Below are positions 46,281 through 58,815 of a DNA stretch of 64,000 bases, piece after piece. Source of the DNA: Oreocharis arfaki (Eukaryota; Chordata; Aves; Passeriformes; Paramythiidae); contig VZRR01002172.1 in the NCBI GenBank assembly GCA_013398015.1, positions 266,147-330,146 on the forward strand. The letters are read 5' to 3'. The notes below the pieces were generated by a model, which had not been told where the DNA came from, searched no databases, and saw only the letters and a program-made list of their open reading frames with translations. A program made the translations under genes and the position numbers. Every line of letters begins with the position of its first letter. The first letter of the stretch is position 1.

Positions 46281-49200
46281 TACAGTGTTCAAGCACAGTA
46301 GTGACTACATAAAATGAACTAATGTATTCCTTGAATGACTGCAGGATTTGAGGCATTTTTCTATGTTCCATCCAGCCCCAAGGAGAACATTGCAAAATTG
46401 GTGATTATTTTTTAAATGGCTATCATAGCTGTTAAAGGCCAGGATCTTTTTTGTGATTATGATTGTCTTTGTAGAAAATGCCAACACCATGCAAAAAGAG
46501 ATGAAACATACCCACACTGTCTTCTCTTCCTTATCAGCATGATATATGTTGTCATTACAGGTAGCTTTTAGCTCATTAAGATGAAAAAGCATTTGCATAC
46601 TTGATTGAATGGCAATGAGACATAGAAACTACATATTCTAGTTGCAAACTACAGAAAATCACATAAATGAATTTTTAAAATCATACCAGAGAACAGATGC
46701 AGCCCATCAAAAATAAAAGTATTATATTCTTATTGAGTAATTTATAATGCTTCAAAAAGCATAAAACAAAATAATGCACTTCCGAAGCAAATTCCCAAAC
46801 TGCTATGTTAGAAGAAAGCAACCCAAGAGAACTTATTTTTCAACAAGCAACCAGGGTAAAAACCAGTGGGAATCAATCAAATGCTTTAAATCAGTAGATT
46901 CCAGCAAATGAGAACATCTGGAGCAGCAAATCTTGCTGCCAGTTTCGGAATGGACAAGACTGTGATTTACTAGGGAACCAACAAACAACCTGTCAGTGCC
47001 ACAGGAAGAGACTGAAAAGCAGGTTCCTATTCAAGGGTAACTTTTCTTAATATAACCATCTTTCACTCAACATCTTAATTAACATTCAGAGCACAAAGCC
47101 CTAGGACCAGGTAAGCAGAAAAACGCTAATGTACCCTTCTTGGTGAACACAGATTGAAGTTATTACTAGGCTGACTAATCTGTCTCAGAATACCTCATCA
47201 TCCCAGGTCTTTTGCTTATGTGAGACTGAACACTGATTATTTATTAAAATAGTCACTACTTGATTTTAAATAATAGGTGAGAGTTTAATATAATTGTAGA
47301 CTTCACCCAGAATGATGTTTTAGTCACTCTATCCCTATTGACTGCATTTTCTATGCAATCAGCACATCTTCCAACACAGTAGCTTCTTACTGATAACCAC
47401 AGAAGTTCCTACTTCACAGTTGGAAACTATTATCCAAAAACTGGTTTGGGAAAAAAACTTTCAGCAATGTCAAACCTGTACAAATTAGTTTAATTTCATT
47501 AAGATCTGGTGTTTTAAAGAAAACACTGGAAGCAGCATATTTAAATTCAGCAATATCCAAATGAATTTAATTTTGCTTGATTTAAACTGGCACAGTGTTT
47601 CACCAGTCACTCAATGTCTTCTTATAAAGATATAACCCTCTCAATATCAAATTGAAACATTTCATTCAGCTTAAAAATTGTTTCTAATTTACGCCTTCCA
47701 CATACAGCTGCTTCCCACCTTTTGAAAGCTGCTAGAGCTGGGGGATCAGCCACCCAAGCACATGCCTGCCCAGCAACACGCAGGATCTGCCCAACTGCAC
47801 GTGACCTTGATTAGACTGAGGCTTCCCAAAACATAATACCTCCTGCTCTATGGAATAACTCTGCTTTAGGGTCAGCAGTGTACAAAATACATGCAGTGCC
47901 ATGCGTGTGCCTTAAGCACTCACATCTGAAACTTCATCTTTATCCTAAATCCATCAGAGCCTTGCCCCATACACACACAGTTTTAATCAGAACACCAACC
48001 CATCTCAGGCTTTCAGATTTGTCTCCAAATACATGGTTCAATAACAAGAAAATTTCTCATCTATTTTGTTTGAATGAAGAGTAACAAAATTTTTAAAACC
48101 TGAGAAACAGTTACAGTCTATTGTGCCTGCTAAACATCTGTTGTCAGTATAAGGGGAAATATACTTAAGTATTTGCTGCCTGATTTTTTTATTATTGCTT
48201 TTTTTTAATCATTGTTATTACTGCTAAAAGTCTGTTGAAGCATAATGCAAAATACAAAGATAGGATTAGTGCTTTTACTGCACAGTATTTATTTTAACTA
48301 CATTTAATATTATAACAAACAATAATTTCTAGATACAACAGGGAATGAACCAAGTTTCTCCTGATCTAAGAAACAAACTTGCTCTGCTTCTTAACCATGA
48401 TGTCAAAAATGAAGCGTTTTTTGCAAGACAATAAATGTGCAAGAAACAGTTATCTCTCTCGTTCTATTATTTGTTTTTATACCTGCTCTGGATTTTTTGT
48501 GTGCATGTGCTTTAAGTGAATGTTCCCCCATTACTGTCAAGCAAGTTGTCTTACTACTTCACACTTTTTCAGTGTATCACAAATACCTTGGTTTTTATAC
48601 CCTTCGCATGCCTAATGATAGTGCCTTGCTGGGAAGAAAGGCACATAAGGAAATTCGTAGTGCATATATGGAAAAGCAAGTCAGATTATCAAAACCACTC
48701 TCCCCGTCACTGTGAAGGTAGATACCTCACACAGCACAGAGTTTAAGGTCTGAATCTGTCATGTCCCATTGTAAAAGATCAAGAAAAACTGAAAAGAGAC
48801 AGATTACACAGAAATAATGACTCTTTTTGCCAAAATAAAAATCAGCTTCCTGACAGCTATTTAGTATCAGTCTCTCTCAAGAGGTGGGCAGGACTCCTAC
48901 AGTTTTATAAATTATATAATATTAGCTAAAAGACATGCTGTCATCATGAAAGTCAACATTTCCTATGACCTTCCCTAAGGATAACATGCATTACAATGTA
49001 ATTATTCCAGGCTGGAAATCATTCTCATACTGAATATTCCTGTGACATCTTTCCACTTCAGAAAACAGCTCCCCCAACACCATTCTAAACATGGTATTGT
49101 GTCAAGCTAATTTATATCCATTTCAATAAACCTACCTGATATTTTCTTCCGTTACAAGTACACCATCAAAATAATCCCAAAATCAGACTTTCTGGAGCGT

Positions 49201-49950
49201 GATTGAAAGATGTTATCCAGCTAGATAGAGCTGGGATGAGCAGTTCAGCAGCTTCTCACATTTTTCTGAGAGTGCCAGAGAAGGTCCCTTAAAAACCCCT
49301 AAATGGCAATGAGACCCTACCTATTTTCCATTAAGAATTTTTAGAGCTCATTTTGCAGATAGGTGTTTTAAAAAACCCAACCAGATAACTAGGTTTATTG
49401 TCTAATGCTATCCACTTGCTGTCTTTTCTGAACAACATGTCATAGTTCTTGAGACACTAATTCTCAGCATTACCAACAACAATTTCCAAACCACCTAACA
49501 ATAACTGGATTTGAGAACTTTACCCATTTCAGTTTTCCTTTTGCATATTTGTCTCAGCTCTGTCCAGAAAGCTTCTCCTCCTGGGTAATTTCTCACTAAC
49601 CAGTTTCAAACCACAGCTGATGAAGTCTCATTTCTTCTCACAACACACGTGACGTTCAGCCTCTACACCTCGCACAGCAGGCAGATGTGGGACAGGAAGG
49701 GACCATGTCTTGGCTGGCAAGATCCCTCAGTGGGTGCACTACAGGCTTTCTTCAGCCACCTTCCAAGTTAATCCCAAAAGGCCCATACAGGGGAAAGGCA
49801 CTTCCTACCACATTTATCTACCCTACTTGTGCCTAAATTTCATGCTGGCAGAGAGCCAGCTGGTGTGTGGCATTTGGGACTAGCCAGAAGGTAGGTGACA
49901 GACACAAGACACAGAGTGCAACAGTGCTGCTGCTGTAGCTGAGAGCTCAC

Positions 49951-50076
49951 CTGTGCAGGAGAAGTCATCCACACGGACATATCCCATGACACAGTCACAG
50001 CGGTAGGACCCGGGCAAGTTAACACACACGGTGTTGGCATGGCAGTAGTGCATCTTGGCAGCACACTCATCAATGT
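49951..50076 (-). CDS. NELL1: NELL1 exon A: calcium-binding EGF-like domain (first EGF of the protein)
   Basis: The 126-base internal exon (42 codons, phase 1 to phase 1) encodes one calcium-binding EGF module, from (D)IDECAAKMHYCHANTVC to GYVRVDDFSCT. The first Asp codon is split with the preceding exon. Cysteines are at residues 5, 12, 18, 27, 29 and 41. DIDEC is the classic calcium-ligand start. CVNLPGSYRC (18-27) fits the Asp/Asn beta-hydroxylation consensus C-x-[DN]-x4-[FY]-x-C. The acceptor is TTCTTCCCTGCAG|AC, and the donor is ACAG|GTGAGC at 49950. It joins exon B in frame through a split Glu codon. Compared with human NELL1 residues ~434-475 as I remember them, it reads GSYRC for GLYRC, CVMGYVRV for CVPGYIRV, and is otherwise the same. 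This separates it from NELL2, whose domain I recall as CAEGRHYC. Confidence 0.96.
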
Positions 50077-52104
50077 CTGCAGGGAAGAACCACCCAGGAA
50101 AGTTACAGTCAGATTTAGTGAATTGAATAACATAACATTACAGAAAATAAATTCCATTTACAGCTCCAAAGGCAATCTGTTTAAATACTAGCACTAAAAA
50201 ACAAGGCAAATTCAGTAAAAAAGATTTCTTAAAATAGAGCTAAAACTCCTGTATCATAGCAATGTGTTCCTTCCCACTGTTCTTCATGAAACATTATTTC
50301 TTTTTTAATTCTGGAAAAGTAACACATACATTTGAGGGATTTTGCAATGTTAAAAACCAAAAACTGATGCAGTTTTCAAACACATAAAATAGTGTCAAAG
50401 TATGCAATACTGAAAATCCTAAATCTTAAAGGCACAGTAACTCTGGACAGCATGGCATCAGTTGCAGTGCTGGTCAGATATGCCACACAATGTTTGTCAG
50501 GACAGTGCAGGAGCAGATCCCACTGCCCAGTTGAACAGCGAGTACTCCACACCTCCAGATTCACCCAAGTGCTCTGGCAATGCCCTGTCCCTGACACACG
50601 GTTGTGCTGCAGCAGTTACTGGCCAGGGCTCTGTGCCACGTCCCCATGTCACACAAGCAGACGACTGAAACAACCACCTAAGCAGTGATATAACCTTTTA
50701 TGGTTTATATCACTTCAAAGCAAAAAAAAACCCACATGATTAAGGAGCAGCAAAAACTTGACCTCATGTCTCTGCTTAAGCTATCTCTACTGCTGCTGCA
50801 AATCCAAAATCCAAAACTGTTTTCACAATAGTGACTCAAACCTACCATTTACTTGCCTGTTTAAATATCTCAAAGCTCTGTGATACTGTAAACTGTAAAA
50901 TCTTCCCCCTTCCTTCTCCACAGAACCAGACATTATACTGAAGAATTTTCTTTATTTTTTTCTCAGCAGGAGAGATTTTGTGCTTAGCAGCACAGATTTT
51001 ACATGAAGTAATTCATGGTTTTCAAAATATTAATTCTAGTGTTACATATGTCCAACACAAAGAAAGATGAATCAGAGATGTTTTCTCCCCGTTACTTTCT
51101 TTTTGTTATTGATTGCTCACATTTTAGAAAGGCATCAATTGACAACACAGCTGAAGAAGCTCCTCGGCTTGTGGCGTGCCAATGAGTTGGTCACCCCGCA
51201 GCGCAGTCTCCTATCACATCCCTCTGCACAGCCATCTACAGTCTCCCTTCTCCCTCCACACAGTGCTTATGGAAACACAGCAAGTGATGAGCCCCAAAAC
51301 ATCAGCATTCAGCCCCAGAATGGCAGGGGGGAAGTTTAATTGTGCAGATGCTGAGTTCTGGGTTACGCAAAATCAGGTATCTTGCTTAACCTTCCTACAC
51401 TGAAGCAGCTGCGGTTGAGATACAGCCCCATTTTCCAGACTCTGAAAATGGAACACATGCCAGCTACACTCACACTTTCAGCATTACAGACATCTGTCCA
51501 GCAGGAGCTACTAGCTAAATCTCTTCATGCTGGCCAGCAAACAGCTGTCAGTTGGCAGTGATTTCTAACTGCTGCCAACTTGGGATGAATTAGAAATGAT
51601 GGCCTGGAGGCAAAATACTTTGTATACCACTGCAAACACCTTAAACTACCTCATTCTTGCATTTCTGTTGTTTCAGTTGCAGTGCCACTTGATGAAATGA
51701 ATTTTAAAAAGTCAGGAGCATCAATATATGAAAGATAAAAGCCAGGAAAAATCCTCCCACATGTCTCGTTATCACACCACTGAGTGCTTGAGCCACTTGG
51801 GAAACACTCAGGTGTTGATGTGTGTTCACACTGATCTGCTTGCAGACTATTTTTAATAGGCTTTTGGAGTATAGCTTTGAGGACTTTTGCTCTTGCATAT
51901 CTAATAATTTTCTAGCATAAAAGGAAAAGAAATGAAAAGATGTCTGCAAAGAAAGCAGGAATGTCAAAACAGCAACCAATTCACCTGAAAATTAACCTTA
52001 TGCACTACCCTTCATCTCCAGCTCCCTCACTACACTTCTCTTTCTTCCCCTAAGGGGAAGTGAGAGGATTAAAAGTCTCAAAGGTGAAGGAATTTGAACT
52101 TTGA

Positions 52105-52404
52105 TTCATTGCAAGAAAGGCCCAGATTGCTGTAACAAAAAATATGAGAATTCCCAGAGATAAAAAGAAAATTCACAACCTATATGAAAATACTGCCATG
52201 AGAGAATATCTCAAAAGGAGACTAAGGACTTCAAATGATGACTTGACTATAAATAGAAGAATTGAGAAAAACTGGCACTGGGTTGCTGCAGAAGTTCCAG
52301 AGCCCAAGAAGAAAAAGCCTGGGCCTAACAAAGGAAGCAGAAGTAAAAAAAGATCTGCCTCTTCAAACTTTGTTCATTTATTTAACTGTCTTTGCAATCT
52401 TTAA
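52105..52404 (+). pseudogene. Unidentified open frame, possible retrocopy or nested exon fragment
   Basis: The frame is open from just after a stop at 52102-52104 to TAA at 52402-52404, with an internal ATG at 52144. The product reads like a real basic nuclear-type segment. It has a charged helix-like part (HNLYENTAMREYLKRRLRT), then RRIEKNWHWVAAEVPEPK and a Lys/Pro/Gly tail (KKKKPGPNKGSRSKKR). Arginine is written only with AGA/AGG. I do not recognise the family. Two readings are possible: an internal exon with a weak acceptor (ATTGCAAG, ending at 52116) and a weak donor (CAGAA|GTAAAA near 52347), antisense to NELL1; or a 5'- and 3'-truncated processed pseudogene. No poly(A) tail follows. A chance open frame in A-rich DNA remains possible. 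Confidence 0.3.
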
Positions 52405-55400
52405 GGGTTACATTTTCCATAAACCCTTTCATCATTTCAGATTTTCTTTTACCCTTGCAGTATTAGCCTTCTACTAATACATGCATTTTCTTTAGAGAGA
52501 ATAATATTGAGAGGTCAAAATCGGCAACAGAATTTTCTTATTAAAGCCTATAGGGCAACACTAAATCTGTTGCTCTGGACCACAATTCTACAAATTCTTG
52601 TAAAAGGTTAGGTACTCATCACAAAAAGCTTTGGGTTTTTACTTAATATTGTTAGAGTAAAACCCATAAAGCACACAGTGGTATATATCAGCTCAGCTGT
52701 AATGGAACTCAAATTGTGATTCATGTGTATGGATTGCTTGTCGCATTTGAAATATTAAAGCTCATCTTCTAGTGGTCTTTTGAGGTGACAAAAATACATG
52801 ATTTATGTTTCTCTCTAGGCTGGTGAAGTAGTTTGTTTTTCTTTTAAAAAGGTATATTTATGGTCTTTAAAATGAGACTTGACACAGCATAATTATCGTG
52901 CACATATCACCAGCTTCCATCTACATCAGCTCACACTTTGAAAGAAGAGACATTTGGGCTCCAGCTTTCAGCAAGGCCTGATGTGTTACAGCGTGGGTTG
53001 GCCTGGGAAGTGACTGGTATCCTACTGGGCTCAAGTGTCTCCTCACCCAGCAGTCAGTGAAACGGTTCATTGTCAGTGCAGAGCTCTCTTTACAGCATTA
53101 CTCACACACCCTATAGCTGATTAGCTATCACCACTACTCTTTACTGCAATAAATAGGGTTTGTAAACTCACAGGCAACAATAAAAGATAATACCTTTATC
53201 AGCTGTGCCAGTGCACTCAGCAATGCCATGAGTACACTGGGATAGAACACAAGGAGAGTATCTCAGTGGGGCTGCCTGCTCAGCACCTGACGGGCCATTT
53301 GCATCACTGCGTCACCTCACACCAACCAACCAACGGAACAAGGTGGGAGGGAAACACAATGCAAATAGTGTTCAACTCATGGCCAAGGAAAGAGGTTTTC
53401 TCATCTGCAAATGTACTTTACAAACTGTCCAAACAACTTAACTCTTTTCATGCCCGACTTAGAATCCTACTGCTAAATGTCTGTAATGTTTAAGGATGAC
53501 AACGAGTCACCAGATCTAACTAGAGCATCTCTACTGTTTGTCCTCTCCAGTAAGTCACATCAAACCAAAATAATTTCAGCTGTAAAGAAGGCACAGTTTC
53601 TATGGGCAGTGGGAGTTTTGTCCACTCAGCCAAAGGTGAAATGGACCTAATGGTTTTTAAACTGTTAGTCCTGTAATAACCATGAGGGAAGAATCTTGAA
53701 ACAAAGCACTCTCTGCCTCTGGAATTGTACACCACTGTTTGCATGTGCTTAACAATAATCCCTTTACACATTAATAGTGTCATCAGCTGTTGTTTGGGGC
53801 TTCATTTTCAGTTGAACTACTGAAAGACAGCAACCTACAAACCAAAGTAAAATGAAACAAACTGTGGAGATTACATATTTGTATCAGAATCAATTACTCC
53901 ATTTGCAACTATCTCCCAGTTACTCACTTTCTGGTTGGGGACTATATTTTACCGAACTAAATTAGAATTTTCAGGAACTCTGTAGGGAAGCAAAGGCAGA
54001 AAATCAAAAATTTTTGAAAAAAGAAAACCCCCAGCTTTGCAAAAAGCTCTGATCTCTAATTCATGATTATTAATGGCGGGGGGAGGATTCACCTCCCCTC
54101 TTTTTATTCAAGCCAGTACTATGCATTGGCTTGAACTGTATTACACCCTGGTCTAAATAATCAGGATTTTTTAAAATGTGAAATCAAATAGAGTTACTAT
54201 TTAAATAATACTAAATCTTGAAGTATGTTCACAAGCTGATGGAATCATATCAACGAAGTTTCCAAAAGAGCACAGCACAACAGTAGTGGAGGACGAGACA
54301 GGTTCTAAAATTTTTGCCACCTTATGCTTATGCAAAAATGAACACATGTCATTTTTACTCCACTGACTTAGCAGCTCCTTGTTCATTATATTTACTTGCT
54401 CTCCAAAGTCTCCCTGATTCTGTCGTCTCCTGCTCTTATCTCCTTTCCACTGTCAGACTCACTTGACTTCAGCACCACTTGCCTTTCTAGTTTTCCTTTT
54501 CACCCTCCCACTGCCTTGTCTTCTTTCTCATACATCTCATGCATCTAACATACCCCACACCTGGTTTTTACCTTTAGCACAGCCCTGGTTTCTCAAATTG
54601 TGCACTAGAACACTCAGGGAACCATAAAGCATTAGACACAGCAGTCAGCAGGTCCCCATGAGCTGGCAGAAGCGCAGCCTCCCCCAATTGCCTGAGTAAG
54701 AAGAGACTAATTACTGGCAGCAAATGTTCAGGCTAGCCTTAAAACTGTTTACCAACAACTGTTTACCAGGTTCCTTGGTAGCAATTAATCTCCTCCAAGG
54801 CAGGGCAGCAGTGCAACTCTCCACCTTGGGGATGGAGCTACTGCCCATTCAGAGGCAGGGAAAGAGCCCAAAACAACAGCAGATAAGCCAAAGAAAAAAG
54901 TCCCTTTCAACAAGGCTGAGAAATATTACCCTAATGTCATTAAGTAACTAACTAGCGAAAAATGCCTTCATAAGTTAGGGCTGGTGTAGCATCACCTGGG
55001 AATCCAAAGGCAATAAAATAACTATCAATATAATAATATCAGGAAGTATTATCACTTTGACTTTTAGAGCATCATTAAAATGGTGCAGCCTCTTCCTCTG
55101 GGCACAATGTAGAAGTGCTTTACATTGATATACCTACTTTATGATCAGGACAAGAGTATCAATATTCCAAATCTGCTTTCTGTCTATTTATCTGCCCCTC
55201 TAAGGATGGAAACTGCTCAACTATCAGGTTAAACAACTAAACAAGTAAGTATTTTAAAGCACACGTTCACATGCAAATCACACTTGAACAGTCATATTTT
55301 CCAGCGCAGCCCAGCCCCGAACAATCATAGCATTCCTGAGAAGGACAAAAATAAAAATTCAAGTGAAGGTACCTTCCTGGTCTTTATTTCGATAGTCTTA

Positions 55401-57061
55401 AGCTTAAATACTTTAACCATTCACACTCAAGGAAGCAACTGATTTTTCTCAAAAAGAGATCACAACATTTTGCTACCTGTTTCTAAGTAACAGTAGTAAA
55501 CTGCCCAGGAATGTGGTTGCTTCCTAAAATCCACCCTAGTGAAGCCTTAGACATTAAAATTTTGCCTAGGTACAATACAATCCCCTTCTCCATCTTTTTT
55601 ATTGCTTACAATAATACACATGTCATTATCCTCTTTAATTAATGATTTTTTGATGAAAGAAATGAGAATTTGAAAAAAGAAATTTATTTCCATAGCCTGA
55701 ACCTCCAATGATCTGACCGATTCCCTGACTCTTTGGAGTCGGGGAATTCCATCCATACTCTTTTTGGGTCATCATTCCTCAAAACAACACAATCCTATCT
55801 TGAAAGGCAGTACTCAGCTCTTTAAATCTTGCTGTTCAGACTATCTAGCGTCCCTCTCAGCAAGAAGTTTTTTCCTTTTATTACGCTACTAAATTCTGCT
55901 TCTCTCTAAGGAAAATTGAAAATTTTCAGTTCCACTCTCCTTTGTGCTTTCCATCATTACACTGGCAAATTATGCTGCACTGGTTTGTTGGGATGGTCCC
56001 AAAGAACCCTGAGATCCCTTAGGATAAACACAATTTATTTAAATTGAAGTTTTCCTAAAAGATCATTTCAATCAGTTCAAAAGCTGCCACTGATGTGTTA
56101 ATGTTAAAGAAAATATAAGTAATGTGGTGTTGTTTTTAACAGAAAGGAGCTGTTTTCTTAACCCTAAGTGCATTCATTTGATAAATACATTAATAGAAAA
56201 TGTTCACAGACTTATAAGTATTACTTTTTAAAAAATGTTTGCATCTACAGCTCTTAGGGATGGTTGATAACTTATTCATAAGGTATCTCTTACAGTTGCA
56301 AATAAGTTATTTTAAAAAATACGCAGCCAGAATTCACATATGATAACACAGCTTAAGAGAACACAGATTAAAAATAATCACAGAAAGCAGAATGAAACAT
56401 TTGGGGAAACAGGTTTTGGCTAACAGCAGCAGCTCAGTCATTTGCTCAAACATGCCAAAGCAACTAGGAAAAACAAGTCAAAATTCTGCTTGTACTACTG
56501 TAGCAGCTGCTATGATGTTTAGAACTAACTGAAGTTAAAAAAGATTGCTTTATCTGGGATTATTCAAGCCTTTTAATTTTTTCCTTCTAATTATTCTTTG
56601 AAACTATACTGATATTTCTATTTAGAATGCACAGCAACAGAACAGGCTGCTAAGGACTGTGCCTGAGTGGGCGTAAAGGATTTTCATTTAACGACACTGC
56701 TGAATTTGCTCTTTCCCTCCGTGGTTTACGAGAGGCCATGTAACAAGCAAGCCACTTCTCAGTTTGGGAGTCTGCCTAGCCAGCAGGATTCAGGACTCTT
56801 ACCCAAGTCAGTGCCACCTTCCTTGCTCTCCAGCTATTCCCTGGCCCCTTGGACTCCATCAAGGCAGATCGATGCCTTTGAGGACACCATGCTACATGGG
56901 ATTTGTGGATTCTGAGGAACATTCATTGCATCTTCTCATGTACCTTATGGCAGAGAGGTTCTTTGACAACCCCAGGTATTTTAGCATACTCAGGAATACC
57001 AGCAGCTACTTGAAGTAAGAATTTCGTATTTCAGGGAAATGACCTGGTGTCCTTCAGAAAG

Positions 57062-57077
57062 GAAAAAAAAAAAAAAA
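57062..57077. repeat. Poly(A) tract
   Basis: Sixteen consecutive A residues are followed by GATGATGATGAC. No recognisable retrocopy lies directly upstream. Confidence 0.9.
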
Positions 57078-57177
57078 GATGATGATGACTGATGCCTCTT
57101 GAACTGTATTAAGTGCTCTGAAAAGAGCAAGATGTAATGACAGCCTGGGAGAAACAGTGAGAAACTGCTTCATTCTG

Positions 57178-57391
57178 AGGCTTCAAACTGACAGAGAGTG
57201 CATTTAGATTAGACATTGGGAAGAAATTCTTTCATGTGAGGGTGGTGAGACAAGAGCAGCACGCCCAGAGGAGCCGTGGTGCCCCTTCCCTGTAATTGTT
57301 CTAGTGGAAGTTGTCCTTTTCCATGGCATGGGGGTTGGAAAGAGGTGCTCTTTAAAGTCCCTTCCAACCTAAACCATTCTGTGATTCTATG
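57178..57391 (+). mobile_element. CR1 LINE 3'-end fragment with intact terminal repeat
   Basis: The sense-oriented CR1 3' region begins GAGGCTTCAAACTGACAGAG. It runs through TTTAGATTAGACATTGGGAA, TTTCATGTGAGGGTGGTGAG and TCTAGTGGAAGTTGTCCTTT to CCCTTCCAACCTAAACCATT and the terminus CTGTGATTCTATG. An internal deletion removes the 'ggccaggttggatggggc' block. It is antisense to NELL1. Confidence 0.93.
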
Positions 57392-58783
57392 CAACTTCTG
57401 CTGATCATAATCAGACCACTTCAACTAAAATGGAGGTAATCCCACATAAGCTGGTGCTGGCCCTACGGGAGTTGCTGGGTGTCGGAACTTTGCAGGAGCA
57501 AGCCCACAACAGGAGCAGCTCTTTACTCTTTGTAGAGTCGTACACAGGAGATTTCAGGGGTTACAGAGCTATTGCTGTATCCTCTGAGAACAGCACCACA
57601 TAATGAACCAGCAGAGACCTCTGCTCTCCCCCATCCATAGTCAGAGCAATGGTCCTGACAGTATCGCCAAGGACTCTGCAGCAGGTAAGAGATAAATTCA
57701 GAGAAAGGTAAGAGAGAAACTTAGAAAAAGAATGCCATTCAAATATAATGCATTTTGAAAGCTTCTCTTATAAAAATATGAAATTAGAAATAAACCCATG
57801 TAGCTGTAAGTCCCCTGATGGTGTTAGCTTGTTTTTTCATATAAATTTTATCTTAAAAACAGCTCAAAAATTGCTGTTCTTTTTATTATTTTAATAAAAG
57901 ATATTGTGTTCAATATTTCACATGAAAAATTCTTTCATCCATCACCCATACTTTTTCAAAGTTAGTAAATAATCATATTTGTACATGTTATCTTTTTCAG
58001 AAGATAAGTTTTCTCAAAGCTTCTCTCCAGGTGTTAATTTAGGAATAAATAAACATTTCTATAGACATCATAAGTAAAATATTCCTCTTCCTAAGGTTCA
58101 TCCCTGTAGATATAATAAATGACTGCATGGGTGTAGCAACATGTACCCAACAAAGCAAATATTGCTTAACTGCACCACAAGAATTATGTTTGGCAGTTCA
58201 ACAGAAATTAAACACTACAGAAAACATCAAAAACCATTGGCTTTTCCTGTCCTCCATCATGTATGCTGTATATTTTTCCAGAAAGCAGAAAATGTTTTGG
58301 GACTCTCCTAGCTGTTGAGAAGAAGATAGTGGGGGGGAAAAAAACCTTATCACAAGGTGTATGCGGGACAAAGTCTTTCCACAAAAGATGGTTTGGTAAG
58401 CCAAGCAGTAAATTGTGAGCTATCATGTCCCAGTCTGCCAGCGCAGCACACCTCTGGGCAACTGCAAGCTCTGAAGTTTGGAATCAGCAGTTTGACACTG
58501 TTCTCCATCACTCCCTTGGTAAAACTTTGAGTACAAAGACGAGTTACAATGTTCTGATCTGAACACGCTCCCTCATGAATCCACACAGACCAACAAATAC
58601 GTAAATATCTGTGAAGTCCATTCCCTCACAGAAATGGTGCTCACCAGTGCAGCACAATTTGCTTCCCTGGGACACAGAGGGACCTAATTGCTTTCTCCTG
58701 GCTAGAACCCAGGATGGAAACCTCACCAAATTACTACAGGGAAAGAAGTGGTAAGAGTTATGTTTAATAAATCTAACTGGACT

Positions 58784-58815
58784 ACTCTCCCTTAGTAGCA
58801 CTCTCCCTTAGTACC
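58784..58815. repeat. 16-bp tandem duplication
   Basis: ACTCTCCCTTAGTAGC (58784-58799) is followed directly by ACTCTCCCTTAGTACC (58800-58815), with one G/C difference. Confidence 0.85.

Larger units (their letters stand above)
17733..49950 (-). other. NELL1: Complete NELL1 intron between exons A and B (about 32.2 kb)
   Basis: The intron begins on the minus strand at 49950 (CACAG|GTGAGC) and ends at 17733 (CCACTTAG|AG). It is a phase-1 intron joining two EGF exons. It carries CR1 fragments near 28.4, 31.1, 34.5, 36.0 and 42.6-43.5 kb, solo LTRs at 29.6-30.2, 40.2-40.7 and 43.6-44.7 kb, MIR-like fragments at 26.8 and 41.6 kb, and several hairpins and tandem duplications listed separately. In the stretches 17800-21800, 22260-26790, 26910-28330, 31350-33950, 36280-40080, 40760-41600 and 44660-49940 I see only unique-looking AT-rich sequence with no coding signal. 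Long open frames in this intron coincide with repeats or low complexity. Confidence 0.9.
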
